Origin: Vibrio sp. VB16
GTDB lineage: Bacteria > Pseudomonadota > Gammaproteobacteria > Enterobacterales > Vibrionaceae
Reading direction: 5' to 3'
Length of the DNA stretch: 64,000 nucleotides
NCBI RefSeq assembly: GCF_015594925.2
Contig: NZ_CP087590.1
Span: 3,162,001 to 3,226,000 of the forward strand
In this document: in pieces, positions 24,243 to 33,696 of the stretch
Numbering within the stretch: position 1 is the stretch's first letter
Layout: each line of letters opens with the position of its first letter
Notes under the pieces: model-generated
What the model saw: only the letters and a program-made list of their open reading frames with translations
Databases searched by the model: none
What the model was told of the DNA's origin: nothing
Translations under genes and position numbers: made by a program

Positions 24243-25859
24243 ATGTCTGATTTAACCAATAGCGTAAAAGCATCAAACCTTAATGTATCACACGGAATCA
24301 CTGGGCGGGCATCTGAAATGAAAACGACCAATGCAGTTCAAGAAGTATCAACGTCCGACAAATTAGGACTGAAGAATCCAGCATTGTGGTACAGCGGAGG
24401 ATTTATCGCACTATTTGTGCTTTTAGCACTTTACGACGGAGAACTACTATCAACAATAGTTAACGCCGGTTTCTCATGGTCGGTCAAAGTCTTTGGCCCG
24501 TACTGGCAGCTCTTATTATTACTTACCTTTTTAATTGGCCTTGGTTTAGCCGCAGGGCGAACAGGTAAAGTCATCTTGGGCGGTATCGACAAACCTGAGA
24601 TGGATGCCTTCCGATGGATGGCGATCATATTCTGTACTTTACTGGCTGGCGGAGGCGTATTCTGGGCTGCCGCTGAACCTATTGCGCACTATGTCAGTCC
24701 ACCACCGTTGTATGGCCCGCAAGAAAATGCTCAGCAAGGTGCTATAAACGCCCTATCTCAATCATTTATGCACTGGGGGTTTTTGGCATGGGCAATAGTA
24801 GGCAGCTTAACCTCTATCGTTGTCATGCACCTTCACTATGATAAAGGTTTGCCTTTAAAACCAAGAATTTTGCTTTATCCCGTATTAGGTGATCGAGCAT
24901 TGAAAGGCACCATAGGCGCTCTCATTGACGCTTGTTGTATTGTCGCTGTTGCTGCCGGAACAATAGGACCCATTGGTTTCCTTGGCCTTCAAGTGAGTTA
25001 CGCATTAAATGTGCTATTTGAGATTCCCGATGGCTTTACAACACAATTAATTATCATCCTTTTCGCTATCGTGCTTTACACCCTTTCTGCATTGAGCGGG
25101 CTAAACAGAGGCATGCAGATGCTTAGCCGCTATAACGTTATTCTTGCACTCGCATTAATGACTTATATCCTGATATTCGGCCCGACTAACTTCATTTTTA
25201 ATGGCTATATCCAAGGGGTTGGTAGCATGTTGGATAACTTCATTCCAATGGCAACTTACCGCGGAGACGAAGGCTGGTTAAGCTGGTGGACAGTGTTCTT
25301 CTGGGGCTGGTTCTTAGGTTATGGGCCGATGATGGCCATCTTCATTGCTCGAATATCTAGAGGTCGCAGTATTCGCCAGTTGGTTACAACTATCAGCATT
25401 ATTGCTCCTTTGGCAACCTGCTTCTGGTTTACCATTGTCGGTGGCTCTGGCTTAGCGTTTGAAATTGCAGAACCAGGCAGCGTGAGTAAAGCATTTGAAG
25501 GTTTTAACCTACCCGGCGCGCTATTAGCGGTTACACAACAACTACCGTTCCCAATGCTGATTTCTATTTTATTCCTAATATTAACGACAATTTTCATTGT
25601 GACCACCGGTGACTCGATGACCTACACCATCAGTGTGGTGATCAGTGGCGAAACGGAACCAAATGCAATTATTCGAACGTTTTGGGGAGCGATGATGGGG
25701 GTAACAGCACTTATTCTGATATCTCTGGGGTCTGGAGGCATTTCAGCCTTACAGTCTTTTATCGTGATAACAGCCGTTCCAGTATCGTTAATCTTACTAC
25801 CTTCGCTATGGAATGCACCGCAAATAGCAATGAAGATGGCCAAAGAACAAGGGCTATAA
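24243..25859 (+). CDS. BCCT-family betaine/carnitine/choline-type transporter
   Basis: The 538-residue inner-membrane protein has about 12 membrane segments and belongs to the betaine-choline-carnitine transporter family. The hallmark aromatic region WLSWWTVFFWGWFLGYGP, followed by IFIARISRGRSIRQL, is present, as is FWAAAEPIAHY. A hydrophilic N-terminus of about 45 residues comes first. There is no long C-terminal osmosensor tail, so it is more likely a catabolic uptake system than an osmotic one. Its operon with ALDH, RidA and M19-like proteins suggests import of a quaternary ammonium or similar zwitterionic compound as a carbon/nitrogen source. Confidence 0.9.
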   Translation: MSDLTNSVKASNLNVSHGITGRASEMKTTNAVQEVSTSDKLGLKNPALWYSGGFIALFVLLALYDGELLSTIVNAGFSWSVKVFGPYWQLLLLLTFLIGLGLAAGRTGKVILGGIDKPEMDAFRWMAIIFCTLLAGGGVFWAAAEPIAHYVSPPPLYGPQENAQQGAINALSQSFMHWGFLAWAIVGSLTSIVVMHLHYDKGLPLKPRILLYPVLGDRALKGTIGALIDACCIVAVAAGTIGPIGFLGLQVSYALNVLFEIPDGFTTQLIIILFAIVLYTLSALSGLNRGMQMLSRYNVILALALMTYILIFGPTNFIFNGYIQGVGSMLDNFIPMATYRGDEGWLSWWTVFFWGWFLGYGPMMAIFIARISRGRSIRQLVTTISIIAPLATCFWFTIVGGSGLAFEIAEPGSVSKAFEGFNLPGALLAVTQQLPFPMLISILFLILTTIFIVTTGDSMTYTISVVISGETEPNAIIRTFWGAMMGVTALILISLGSGGISALQSFIVITAVPVSLILLPSLWNAPQIAMKMAKEQGL

Positions 25860-25941
25860 CATCAACGATATAACGTGAAATGATGGGCGAATAACATCGC
25901 CCAGATCGAATATCTCTAATAACTACAAAGTGGTGAGCAAT

Positions 25942-27642
25942 ATGCACGCACATCGTTCGATAAACGCAGAAGATACACTACGCAGTGCTGACATTATTAT
26001 GGCACCGGAAAGGCTAGGAGCAATGCACCAAAATCGAATTAGCTTTGTCAGAAGCTTGGTTCGTAAAATGGCGCAACAGAAGTGGCAGGTAACCCAACAT
26101 GAATGGCAACTTTCCCCTCAAGGCTTTGGGCATGTTATATACAAACTAACAACACCCAACCACGTTTACCACCTTGTTGTTTTTTGTGATGAGATTGCCG
26201 ACGACGAACGAAATGATAGAGTAATTGCAGAAAAATGGGATGTCACTTTTGCACTGGTATACGGAAGTGTAAACGTCAAACTCATTGAAGAACTAAGAGC
26301 AAATGTTCCGCTTCAAGAGGCGGGTAGAAACCCCAATAATGTCTTGGTATTGGCTCGTGCCAACAAAAGCGTGCGTATCTTCGAGCACATTGTTAGTCAA
26401 CTCGCGGTCGGTGAGCAACCACGGGCAGAAGAGTTAGCCGATGTTGGCTATATCCTTCGTACCACCGCCGTTTATGGCAACGGTAAATTTGGCATTGCTG
26501 ACTTTAAATTACTGGAAGAAAACCCCGATTTTGAACAATCATTTAGTGCCCAGATGTGTGCTGTCTATTTGCTCAGAGCGTTCAGCTTAGATTGGGTAAA
26601 TTATCTGGCTATCCAACAAGGCGGCGACAAAGCGGTCAGCTTGCATCGAACCCTACAGCGTTATCTCGGCGTGGGAAATGCCACTGGATTGGGAATGGCA
26701 CCTTATTTGATAAACCATCCCGCGATTGTTAATCAGTGGATGACGACCAGAGAAAAAGCACTTGCCAGTGTACTGAATACTTCTATTAACGTTGAAAAAA
26801 CACCTCAATTGAATGCCTTACTATTGAAGGCTATCTGCCATTTGAACCAAGTTGTGACGATTAACGATGTTCAAAAAGCGTTGAATATCACGGCGGTTGA
26901 TGAACTTAGCCAACTACAAAGAAACCTGAGATCATTATTAGCTCAATGTTCAAAATGGTATGACTTACTTGAGCGCAATAATAAGCTAAGCTTGGAATCA
27001 CAAGAGGTTCTTATCTCTTGCTTAATGGAAATCTATCCAGAACGCGTTGATGCATTTGCAAATCAAATGAACTGCGATGAATCATTGTCCTTGCCTAGTG
27101 GCAAAAAGATTCAAGATCTACTGGTGACACTAGAGCAAAACTATCGTTGGGCCATTAATACCGATTTTACCCAAAAAGAAAATAGCTATTGGTTTTGGTA
27201 TCGCTCTGAAGACAAAGAAGAACCGCGTTTAGGCATACGAGGTGAAGAGCAAGGCGAAGATAGAGAACTGCCACTCGACATAGCAAGGCAGGCTTATCGG
27301 CTATATCACGCTCTATTGGAGCACGCTCCAGAGTTGTCTCTTACTGCGTTTTTAATCAAACAACCTCAATACCGTACCATTGCTCGACGAGTATGGACTT
27401 TAGGTCATGAGGCCTTGGGCGATATTCAAATGAATGTACTTCATCAATCCTCGCTACCTATGCATCTCTTGCGTTGCAAACTTGCCATTTTTGGCGCAAC
27501 TAAGTTTGATCCTCGCTCTGATCGTTGGGTTCAAGTTACGTTCTTTCAAGGTGCACCATTGCTTGATGAAATTCACGATGGAGAGTGGTTATTCCCATTA
27601 CTTCCAAGTGCAGAGCAGATACGTGGAGGTAACAACAAATGA
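25942..27642 (+). CDS. Protein of unknown function (566 aa) in the BCCT operon
   Basis: I do not recognise this protein. It starts at the ATG at 25942, which follows GGTGAG at good distance; GTG codons at 25930 and 25933 are alternatives. It is soluble, with no signal peptide, membrane helix or Cys-rich motif. It is rich in Trp, Tyr and charged residues in the C-terminal third (NSYWFWYRSEDKEEPRLG). The segment YILRTTAVYGNGKFGIADF near residue 170 is glycine-containing and may be a conserved patch. Its stop overlaps the next start by 4 bp, so the two unknown proteins are made together and probably form a complex or consecutive steps. It belongs to the BCCT/M19/ALDH operon. Confidence 0.8.
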   Translation: MHAHRSINAEDTLRSADIIMAPERLGAMHQNRISFVRSLVRKMAQQKWQVTQHEWQLSPQGFGHVIYKLTTPNHVYHLVVFCDEIADDERNDRVIAEKWDVTFALVYGSVNVKLIEELRANVPLQEAGRNPNNVLVLARANKSVRIFEHIVSQLAVGEQPRAEELADVGYILRTTAVYGNGKFGIADFKLLEENPDFEQSFSAQMCAVYLLRAFSLDWVNYLAIQQGGDKAVSLHRTLQRYLGVGNATGLGMAPYLINHPAIVNQWMTTREKALASVLNTSINVEKTPQLNALLLKAICHLNQVVTINDVQKALNITAVDELSQLQRNLRSLLAQCSKWYDLLERNNKLSLESQEVLISCLMEIYPERVDAFANQMNCDESLSLPSGKKIQDLLVTLEQNYRWAINTDFTQKENSYWFWYRSEDKEEPRLGIRGEEQGEDRELPLDIARQAYRLYHALLEHAPELSLTAFLIKQPQYRTIARRVWTLGHEALGDIQMNVLHQSSLPMHLLRCKLAIFGATKFDPRSDRWVQVTFFQGAPLLDEIHDGEWLFPLLPSAEQIRGGNNK

Positions 27643-28370
27643 TTGTTTCTCATAACGAATTAGTCGCCGCAGTAAACAAAGCATTTTTAGGTATGAAGCG
27701 ATTATGTGGTGAAGCCGACATCATCGCTAACATGGTGGCCGATCTTCAAATGGTCGGGTTGGACGGCGTGAAACAGTTCAACAACGCCAGTGCTTTCATT
27801 AAGAGTGAAGAAGACTGCCCTGTAGACATCCAAATTACGAGCAAGAGCAGCATTGAAGTTGATTTACACAACTCTAGTTTAGCTTGTCATTTGCCTATTA
27901 TTCTTGATTATGCACTAGAGCAAATGGTGAAGAGTAAAACGTTAACCATAGAACTAAAGCATTGCCACAACCGTTGGCTAAGCTACAGTGAATTGGTGAA
28001 ACTGGCCAATAAAGGGATAACCTGTTCAGCCAGTTGGGACAATGGAACAAGCCCAAAAAAGACGCTTTATATCTTAAACCGAGGTTGTCTGACTCCTGAA
28101 CTGTTTTTGTCGGAACAGTCCCCTGAATCTGACGACCACGTCCACAATATGAAAATAGTACTGTCTGTAAATGATGTTAACATTGAGACACTGTCTAATG
28201 GATATGACCGCCATATCAACTCGAAAGAGCTTAAACAAGTACAAGATAAAGCGTGGAAAGACGGTATTTATATAGACGATTTAGAATGGGATCTACTAAA
28301 GAAAAATGCGGCCGTCATTTTAGTTGAAAATAGCCAACGATCAATACAAGGTGCAGGAGAAATCGTTTAG
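27639..28370 (+). CDS. Protein of unknown function (243 aa), possibly DUF3726-like
   Basis: The protein is soluble, 243 residues long. The N-terminal part (VAAVNKAFLGMKRLCGEADIIANMVADLQMVGLDGV) recalls the DUF3726 family as I remember it: an alpha-helical opening with a G-x-A motif; this needs a profile search. The middle has short strands. No catalytic motif can be named. Its start overlaps the stop of the 566-residue protein by 4 bp. It is the last gene of the operon; a strong hairpin follows 48 bp downstream. Confidence 0.75.
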   Translation: MIVSHNELVAAVNKAFLGMKRLCGEADIIANMVADLQMVGLDGVKQFNNASAFIKSEEDCPVDIQITSKSSIEVDLHNSSLACHLPIILDYALEQMVKSKTLTIELKHCHNRWLSYSELVKLANKGITCSASWDNGTSPKKTLYILNRGCLTPELFLSEQSPESDDHVHNMKIVLSVNDVNIETLSNGYDRHINSKELKQVQDKAWKDGIYIDDLEWDLLKKNAAVILVENSQRSIQGAGEIV

Positions 28371-28417
28371 AAGCTTTAGAAAATTCGGTATGCATTTGCA
28401 CGAAATTCGCGTTATAA

Positions 28418-28450
28418 AACAAGCGCCAACACACATCATTGGCGCTTGTT
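28418..28450. terminator. Terminator between convergent operons
   Basis: AACAAGCGCCAA / TTGGCGCTTGTT form a perfect 12-bp stem with a 9-nt loop, lying between the two convergent genes. It probably ends both transcripts even though the T-tract is short. Confidence 0.7.
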
Positions 28451-28460
28451 ACTGTTTGGT

Positions 28461-29285
28461 TTAAATCGCGTTAACGTAGTCCAACGTATAGAACGGGAGA
28501 GCTATCATTAGTAATGACCAAACCACTAAGATTACATGAAGTACATCATTCTCAGAGAACCAAATTTTCTTTTGTTTCCAAAGAAGCTCACCAATACCTA
28601 GCTTCCAATATTTATCGAAGAAATAGTAAGACGCATAAATTAGGGCCCAAGAAATCATGCATAGTAAATCATAGGTCGCACCAGTTTTAATATAACTCAC
28701 GGTATTTATGAAGATAAAGGCAATGAAGCTTGGCAATGAAGCAAACATCATAAACTCAAAGGTTATTAATGACTTAGTCGCCGTAAATGCTCCCCACAAA
28801 GTAATAACAGTGTAGCCGACGGTCATAATAGCCGAATACCATATAAAGATATCAAACCAAATTGATTCTGGTGGTATTGAAGTGTACGCGATGGCTACTG
28901 TCATAGCGTTCATGCTGACCTGTTGAAAGATAAGATAGATAACTTCCCACCACGTCGTCCATGAACACTCTTCACGGTGTTTCGCTTTCAATTCATAGCC
29001 AAAAGCCTGAAAACTTGTGCCAGCAATAATAGCACCAACACCCCAAAGGATCATTGATACACCCCACCAAAAGCGGGACATTTGGTCGTCTTGCATGACA
29101 AAGAACTGGACACCAACAAGTGTTACTATAACACCAAGCAAATACACCCAAAACGTAGATGAAGGCTGACTGATATCGAGCTCTTTACCAAGAAGATTGA
29201 CTCGAACAAGCGGTTGCTCTTCCCCCCAATTATCCTTCGTCAAGCTTGGGTGTTTGAGCTCATGGACTTTCTCAAAAATAGACAT
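28461..29285 (-). CDS. Integral membrane protein of unknown function (274 aa)
   Basis: I do not recognise this family. The protein has a hydrophilic N-terminus of about 40 residues and then about seven membrane segments. Many aromatic residues (Trp, Tyr, Phe) line the helices (SRFWWGVSMILWGVG; ALIYASYYFFDKYW). It is not a standard MFS, ABC or TRAP subunit. It lies 42 bp downstream of the MDR dehydrogenase gene and is the last of a three-gene operon with an MFS transporter. A transport, sensory or redox role in the membrane is possible; nothing in the sequence decides. Confidence 0.8.
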   Translation of the reverse strand: MSIFEKVHELKHPSLTKDNWGEEQPLVRVNLLGKELDISQPSSTFWVYLLGVIVTLVGVQFFVMQDDQMSRFWWGVSMILWGVGAIIAGTSFQAFGYELKAKHREECSWTTWWEVIYLIFQQVSMNAMTVAIAYTSIPPESIWFDIFIWYSAIMTVGYTVITLWGAFTATKSLITFEFMMFASLPSFIAFIFINTVSYIKTGATYDLLCMISWALIYASYYFFDKYWKLGIGELLWKQKKIWFSENDVLHVILVVWSLLMIALPFYTLDYVNAI

Positions 29286-29327
29286 ATTAGTTTCCTCTTT
29301 AAAAGGTCGAATCTCGACCTAATTAAA

Positions 29328-30476
29328 CTATGCCTCGTGGTCAGGTATCAGCACGAGTTTGCCAACATGCTTACGACTCTGAAGTTCTTCTTGAGCTTCA
29401 ACAATATCAGAAAGCGGGAACGCCTTTGAGAGAGCAGGTTTGATATCGCCGTTCTCAATTGCTTCAATCAAACTAGGGAATACAGGTTCGTCCCAACCAG
29501 TACATCCAATTAGAGTAAGATCTCTTAGATACATAGTGCGAAAATCTAGCTCTACTAGTGGACCGGCAATAGCACCAGATGAGGCATAGCGACCGCCACG
29601 TTTCAGCATTTTTAGATTGTTCACGAAGTTGTCACCGGCGACGTTATCAATGATGACATCCACAGACATTTCACCCAGTACTTCCAATGCATTTTTTCCA
29701 AAGTCAACCACTTCATCAGCACCGTAAGAACGTACACGTTCGATCTTATCTTCACCTTCTGCCGCACCGATAACATAAGCACCGCGACGTTTGGCGAGTT
29801 GAACAACGGCAGAACCTACACCACCTGATGCCCCAGCCACATAAACACGATCACCCGCTTTGACGCCTGAACGCTGTACCATATTTTCAGAGGTACCATA
29901 GGCGCATGGAATAGTGCCCAATTCAGCGTCGGTCCAGTCACATTCAACAGGAAAAACTTCGCTAGACGTAATCTTCACATATTGAGCGAAAGCACCGTCG
30001 AAATCAGAAGCCATCCAAATATTATCCGGCGAATCAAAGCCCTCGTGGCGAATACATGCACGGATAAGAACTCGTTTACCAACTAGATGTTGGTCAGCCT
30101 CATCTTTTGCTTCAACAACTAAGCCAGCGCAATCTGTGCCTTGAATGAACGGGAATGGTGTTTCAGCATTCCAACCACCGTCTTTTTCGTCTGCCGCGTC
30201 GCCAATCTCATTTTCGTCGTCAGACAAAGTATTCGTACCTTGAGTCACCTTCTGAGAGTACCAACCAATTCGTGTGTTGATTTCCGTATTGTTTACTCCA
30301 GCGGCGAGAACCTTAATAAGCACTTCACCGTCACTTATAACTGGCATAGGAACGTCTTTGTATTCCAGCATTTCATAGCCACCATTACCCATAGTGACCA
30401 CTGCTTTCATAGTTTTACCACCTTCCTTAAGGTCAAAACGGCTTTTGTCTTTATTGATATGAAGATTCACTTTCAT
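29328..30476 (-). CDS. MDR-family alcohol dehydrogenase / quinone-oxidoreductase-like
   Basis: The frame gives 382 residues from the ATG at 30476. The second ATG at 30410 (MKAVVTMG) fits the usual family start and has an excellent ribosome binding site (GGAAGGTGG), giving 360 residues; both sites have usable ribosome signals. The GroES-like domain is followed by a Rossmann fold with VYVAGASGGVGSAVVQLAKRRG, the NADPH motif of quinone reductases and enoyl reductases. A family insertion of about 40 residues with acidic stretches lies near 80-110. It is encoded between an MFS transporter gene (70 bp upstream) and a membrane protein gene. The substrate is unknown. Confidence 0.83.
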   Translation of the reverse strand: MKVNLHINKDKSRFDLKEGGKTMKAVVTMGNGGYEMLEYKDVPMPVISDGEVLIKVLAAGVNNTEINTRIGWYSQKVTQGTNTLSDDENEIGDAADEKDGGWNAETPFPFIQGTDCAGLVVEAKDEADQHLVGKRVLIRACIRHEGFDSPDNIWMASDFDGAFAQYVKITSSEVFPVECDWTDAELGTIPCAYGTSENMVQRSGVKAGDRVYVAGASGGVGSAVVQLAKRRGAYVIGAAEGEDKIERVRSYGADEVVDFGKNALEVLGEMSVDVIIDNVAGDNFVNNLKMLKRGGRYASSGAIAGPLVELDFRTMYLRDLTLIGCTGWDEPVFPSLIEAIENGDIKPALSKAFPLSDIVEAQEELQSRKHVGKLVLIPDHEA

Positions 30477-30546
30477 TATTTTTCCTCTTTTTCTTATGTA
30501 TGTTGATAGCCGCAGCCCAACGCTACGGCATTACCGCGTTACGGCG

Positions 30547-31839
30547 TTAAATACTTACTGTTTTTCTTTGATCTTCGCCATTTTGTAGTGCGTCTTCGAC
30601 CTTCGCCATTTTGTGGAACTTTAGTGCTAAAATTGCACCAACTAAACCAATGACCGTAGTCGCGATGAAATATGCACGATAGCCGCCTTCGTTACCGAAC
30701 GAGCTCCATAACATATTATTCATTTGCGGAATAAAGATATCTGGTAGGTAGCCGATCAAGCTAACACAACCGATTGCCGTGCCTGTTAAGGCTGCACTGA
30801 TTTTTGCCTGACCCAATAATGACCAATAAGTACCACGGATAATGTAAGCAAACAGACCGGTTAGCAGAACTAGCCCGCTGATCACTGTCGTGTTTGCATG
30901 GCTAGAAATTAGGCCAAGTGCTAGTAAGCTTGCACTCCCCCCCAACAAGCCAAGACATACCGTAACCGCTTTACCAATTTTGTCCGCTAAGAAGCCGCCT
31001 AGAAAACCACCGACAGGACGCATCCATAGAACACCAACCATCACAGAACCGACAGCTACTGCGTCAAAACCAAGGTTTGCTTGAAGATGGCCGCCATAAT
31101 AATATGTCGCCCAAAAAACTGAATAGCCGCAGAAGAGAATCAAACCGTGGATGTATACGAACTTATTCTTAAGGATCTGGCTAACATCAGAAAGCTTAAA
31201 GCCTTCTTCTTTATCGCCTTCACTCGCGCGTTCATCGTCAGTTTTAACAAATATGGCGACTAGAATCGCGATGGCGACTAAAGCGAACACGTACATATAA
31301 ATGATCGCAGTTAGCGCTGTAGCCTTGTCTGCTAGCTCTACGCTATCACCTAAGGTTGCAGAGAATATAGCGAGTGCAATACTCCCAAGAGCGGCTTCCA
31401 CCAAACCACGGCCACCATCAAGAAAACCAAAGAATCGACCTTCGTCTTCGGGGGTTGATAACATTTTGACAAGCTTCATATGCGCAGACCAGAACGTCAG
31501 AACAGAAAAGATACCCCAAACAATAAATACACCAACGACACCACTAAACGATGGAACTTGAGCGAACCAAAAACCACCTGCAGCGGTACCAAGTAAAGAA
31601 ACAACCAATAGACCTTTTGCAGAGAATTTATCACTCAATACACCGCTTGGAAAATAGCCTGCAATAAACACCATACCTAGTATTGAATAAATATTATTGA
31701 GATCGGCTATATTCATCTGAAACACTTCAAGAATGGTTTCTTGATATTGCGCTTTCAAATAAACCAAGGGGAAGACCGCCCCCGCAGCGAGTATTACTAG
31801 CGCGAACTGAAAGTAGCGCGCCAAATTTGACTTATTCAT
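30547..31839 (-). CDS. MFS transporter
   Basis: The 430-residue protein has 12 membrane segments and the MFS layout. The loop between helices 2 and 3 reads GYFPSGVLSDKFSAKG, and the equivalent loop of the second half GGFLGGFLADKIGK; a charged central loop (KTDDERASEGDKEEG) separates the halves. Such nitrate/nitrite-porter-like or organic-anion MFS proteins carry small anions. It is the first gene of an operon with an MDR dehydrogenase and a membrane protein, suggesting uptake of the dehydrogenase's substrate. The DHA kinase gene lies 200 bp upstream on the same strand, so read-through is possible. Confidence 0.87.
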   Translation of the reverse strand: MNKSNLARYFQFALVILAAGAVFPLVYLKAQYQETILEVFQMNIADLNNIYSILGMVFIAGYFPSGVLSDKFSAKGLLVVSLLGTAAGGFWFAQVPSFSGVVGVFIVWGIFSVLTFWSAHMKLVKMLSTPEDEGRFFGFLDGGRGLVEAALGSIALAIFSATLGDSVELADKATALTAIIYMYVFALVAIAILVAIFVKTDDERASEGDKEEGFKLSDVSQILKNKFVYIHGLILFCGYSVFWATYYYGGHLQANLGFDAVAVGSVMVGVLWMRPVGGFLGGFLADKIGKAVTVCLGLLGGSASLLALGLISSHANTTVISGLVLLTGLFAYIIRGTYWSLLGQAKISAALTGTAIGCVSLIGYLPDIFIPQMNNMLWSSFGNEGGYRAYFIATTVIGLVGAILALKFHKMAKVEDALQNGEDQRKTVSI

Positions 31840-32039
31840 GTTTCACCTTTATTTGATTAAATTAAATAGTATCTAACCCTAACCTTCACACATTATTAAC
31901 GCGTAAAAATCCGAACTTTTTATTATTATTATTCATAATATTAATTAAAATTTCACCGCTCACTTAAGTAAGCGGTAATGGACGCCAATTAACTTTCGCC
32001 AGTTGAGGCCCTTATAATTAAAAGGGTATTAATGTTTCA

Positions 32040-33662
32040 TTAGAATTGACTAAATACGGTTTCGATTGCATAAGCACCTGGATCTTTTGTCCCTGATAAA
32101 CTGTCACTGTTTAGGTACGATGACCGACCTGCTTTCGCACTTGTCATTTTAACGGTTGATTCTGCGCCAAGTTTCGCCGCCTCAATCGCTGCAACGAAGT
32201 CATTCTTAACCCAAGCTTCTAGTGCAGGGTGAAGTGCATCGATCATAGTACGGTCACCTGGCTTCGCACCGCCGTACGCCATCATCTGATCTAGACCTGC
32301 TTGCAGTGCTTTTGGAAGCGAACCATTCAGTTCAAAATCACGACCTGCAGCGGTAAACATGATTGAAAGCAATACGCCAGAAGATCCACCCATGACGGAC
32401 GTTAGGCAATCTGCAATCGTGGTTAACAGCTTTGATTTGTCTTGTAGAGGCAGCGCATTCGCTTTAAGTTGAGCAAGGACTTTACGTGCTCCAGCAGAAA
32501 AAGTAGAGCCTGTATCCCCATCACCAACGATTGAATCTAGATGGTTTAACTCGGCTTCAATGTCGATGATAGATTGACAAACTTTGCGCAGCACTAATGC
32601 CGTTTCTTCATCATGAGAGGGCTCAAACGCCTTCTTCACAATCAGGTTTTCACACTTGGCTACTGGCACTTTACGACGAGCAACGGCACCTGGCCATGCA
32701 CCCGTTTCAACTTCTGCAGTTAATGCTTTAGTAATCTCATCATTCAATTGAATCGTGGAGATAGAGAAGCCTTTCATATCGATAGCCGTCATTAGCGAGC
32801 CGCTAACGATGAAGCTTGCTTGCTGACCTAGCTCTGACTCCATCAGTTCTTTGGCCACGATGTTCATCTCGATTGGAGATAGACCACCTAAATTGTTTAG
32901 GAGAATTGCGTTGTCGGTTGCTGGCTTCGCTTCAACAAGCTTACTTACCATGGTTGATACAAGATCTTTTGCTTTTGGTAAGTCGATGGTTGCAATACCC
33001 GCTTCCCCGTGAATACCCAAACCAAGCTCTGCTTTACCTTGTGCGATTCGATCATTGCTTTCACCAGGTAATGAACAGCTTGTTAGTGCGACACCGATAG
33101 AGGCCGTTTTTTCATGTGCATCAACGGCGGCTTGTTTCACTTCTTCAAGAGACCCACCGTTTTCGGCAACATAGCCTGCCACTTTCTGCACGAACAGCGT
33201 ACCTGCAATACCACGTGGTTGAGGATTCTCTGGGATGGAGATGTCGTCACCAACAACGATCAGATCAACCTTACGCCCCATCTCTTTTGCTTTTTCTACT
33301 GCAAGGCCGAAGTTAAGGCGATCACCCGTGTAGTTTTTGATGATCACGAGACAGCCAGCGTCACCCGTTACATGAAGAATGGCACTAAGCACTGCATCCA
33401 CACTTGGGGCAGCAAATAGGTCACCACATACTGCGGCAGTCAGCATGCCTTTACCTACAAAACCTGCATGTGCTGGCTCGTGGCCTGAACCTCCACCACA
33501 AATAATGGCGACTTTCTCTTTATTCCAATCATTACGAGCAACAACTTTAATATCATTATTAAAGTCTAATAAAATGAGATTTTCTTTTTGCGTTGTATAT
33601 AAAGTGCCATGGATAGAATCCATCACAAACGACTCTTTTGAGTTTAAAATAAGATCTGACAT
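32040..33662 (-). CDS. Dihydroxyacetone kinase, fused ATP-dependent type (DhaK-DhaL)
   Basis: The enzyme has 540 residues: an N-terminal DhaK domain (about 1-330) and a C-terminal DhaL-type ATP-binding domain (about 355-540). In the first, GIHGEAGIAT contains the histidine that binds dihydroxyacetone covalently. In the second, SIVGDGDTGSTFSAGA holds the Asp residues that bind Mg-ATP. It converts dihydroxyacetone to dihydroxyacetone phosphate with ATP. The glycerol dehydrogenase gene is directly upstream (34 bp), so the two form the glycerol to DHA to DHAP route. The second GDGDHG position is GDGDTG here, a normal variant. A second, separate DhaKL pair lies at 37.4-39.1 kb. Confidence 0.93.
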   Translation of the reverse strand: MSDLILNSKESFVMDSIHGTLYTTQKENLILLDFNNDIKVVARNDWNKEKVAIICGGGSGHEPAHAGFVGKGMLTAAVCGDLFAAPSVDAVLSAILHVTGDAGCLVIIKNYTGDRLNFGLAVEKAKEMGRKVDLIVVGDDISIPENPQPRGIAGTLFVQKVAGYVAENGGSLEEVKQAAVDAHEKTASIGVALTSCSLPGESNDRIAQGKAELGLGIHGEAGIATIDLPKAKDLVSTMVSKLVEAKPATDNAILLNNLGGLSPIEMNIVAKELMESELGQQASFIVSGSLMTAIDMKGFSISTIQLNDEITKALTAEVETGAWPGAVARRKVPVAKCENLIVKKAFEPSHDEETALVLRKVCQSIIDIEAELNHLDSIVGDGDTGSTFSAGARKVLAQLKANALPLQDKSKLLTTIADCLTSVMGGSSGVLLSIMFTAAGRDFELNGSLPKALQAGLDQMMAYGGAKPGDRTMIDALHPALEAWVKNDFVAAIEAAKLGAESTVKMTSAKAGRSSYLNSDSLSGTKDPGAYAIETVFSQF

Positions 33663-33696
33663 GTATTTTCCTTAGTCCAATATTTTAAATATTCTG

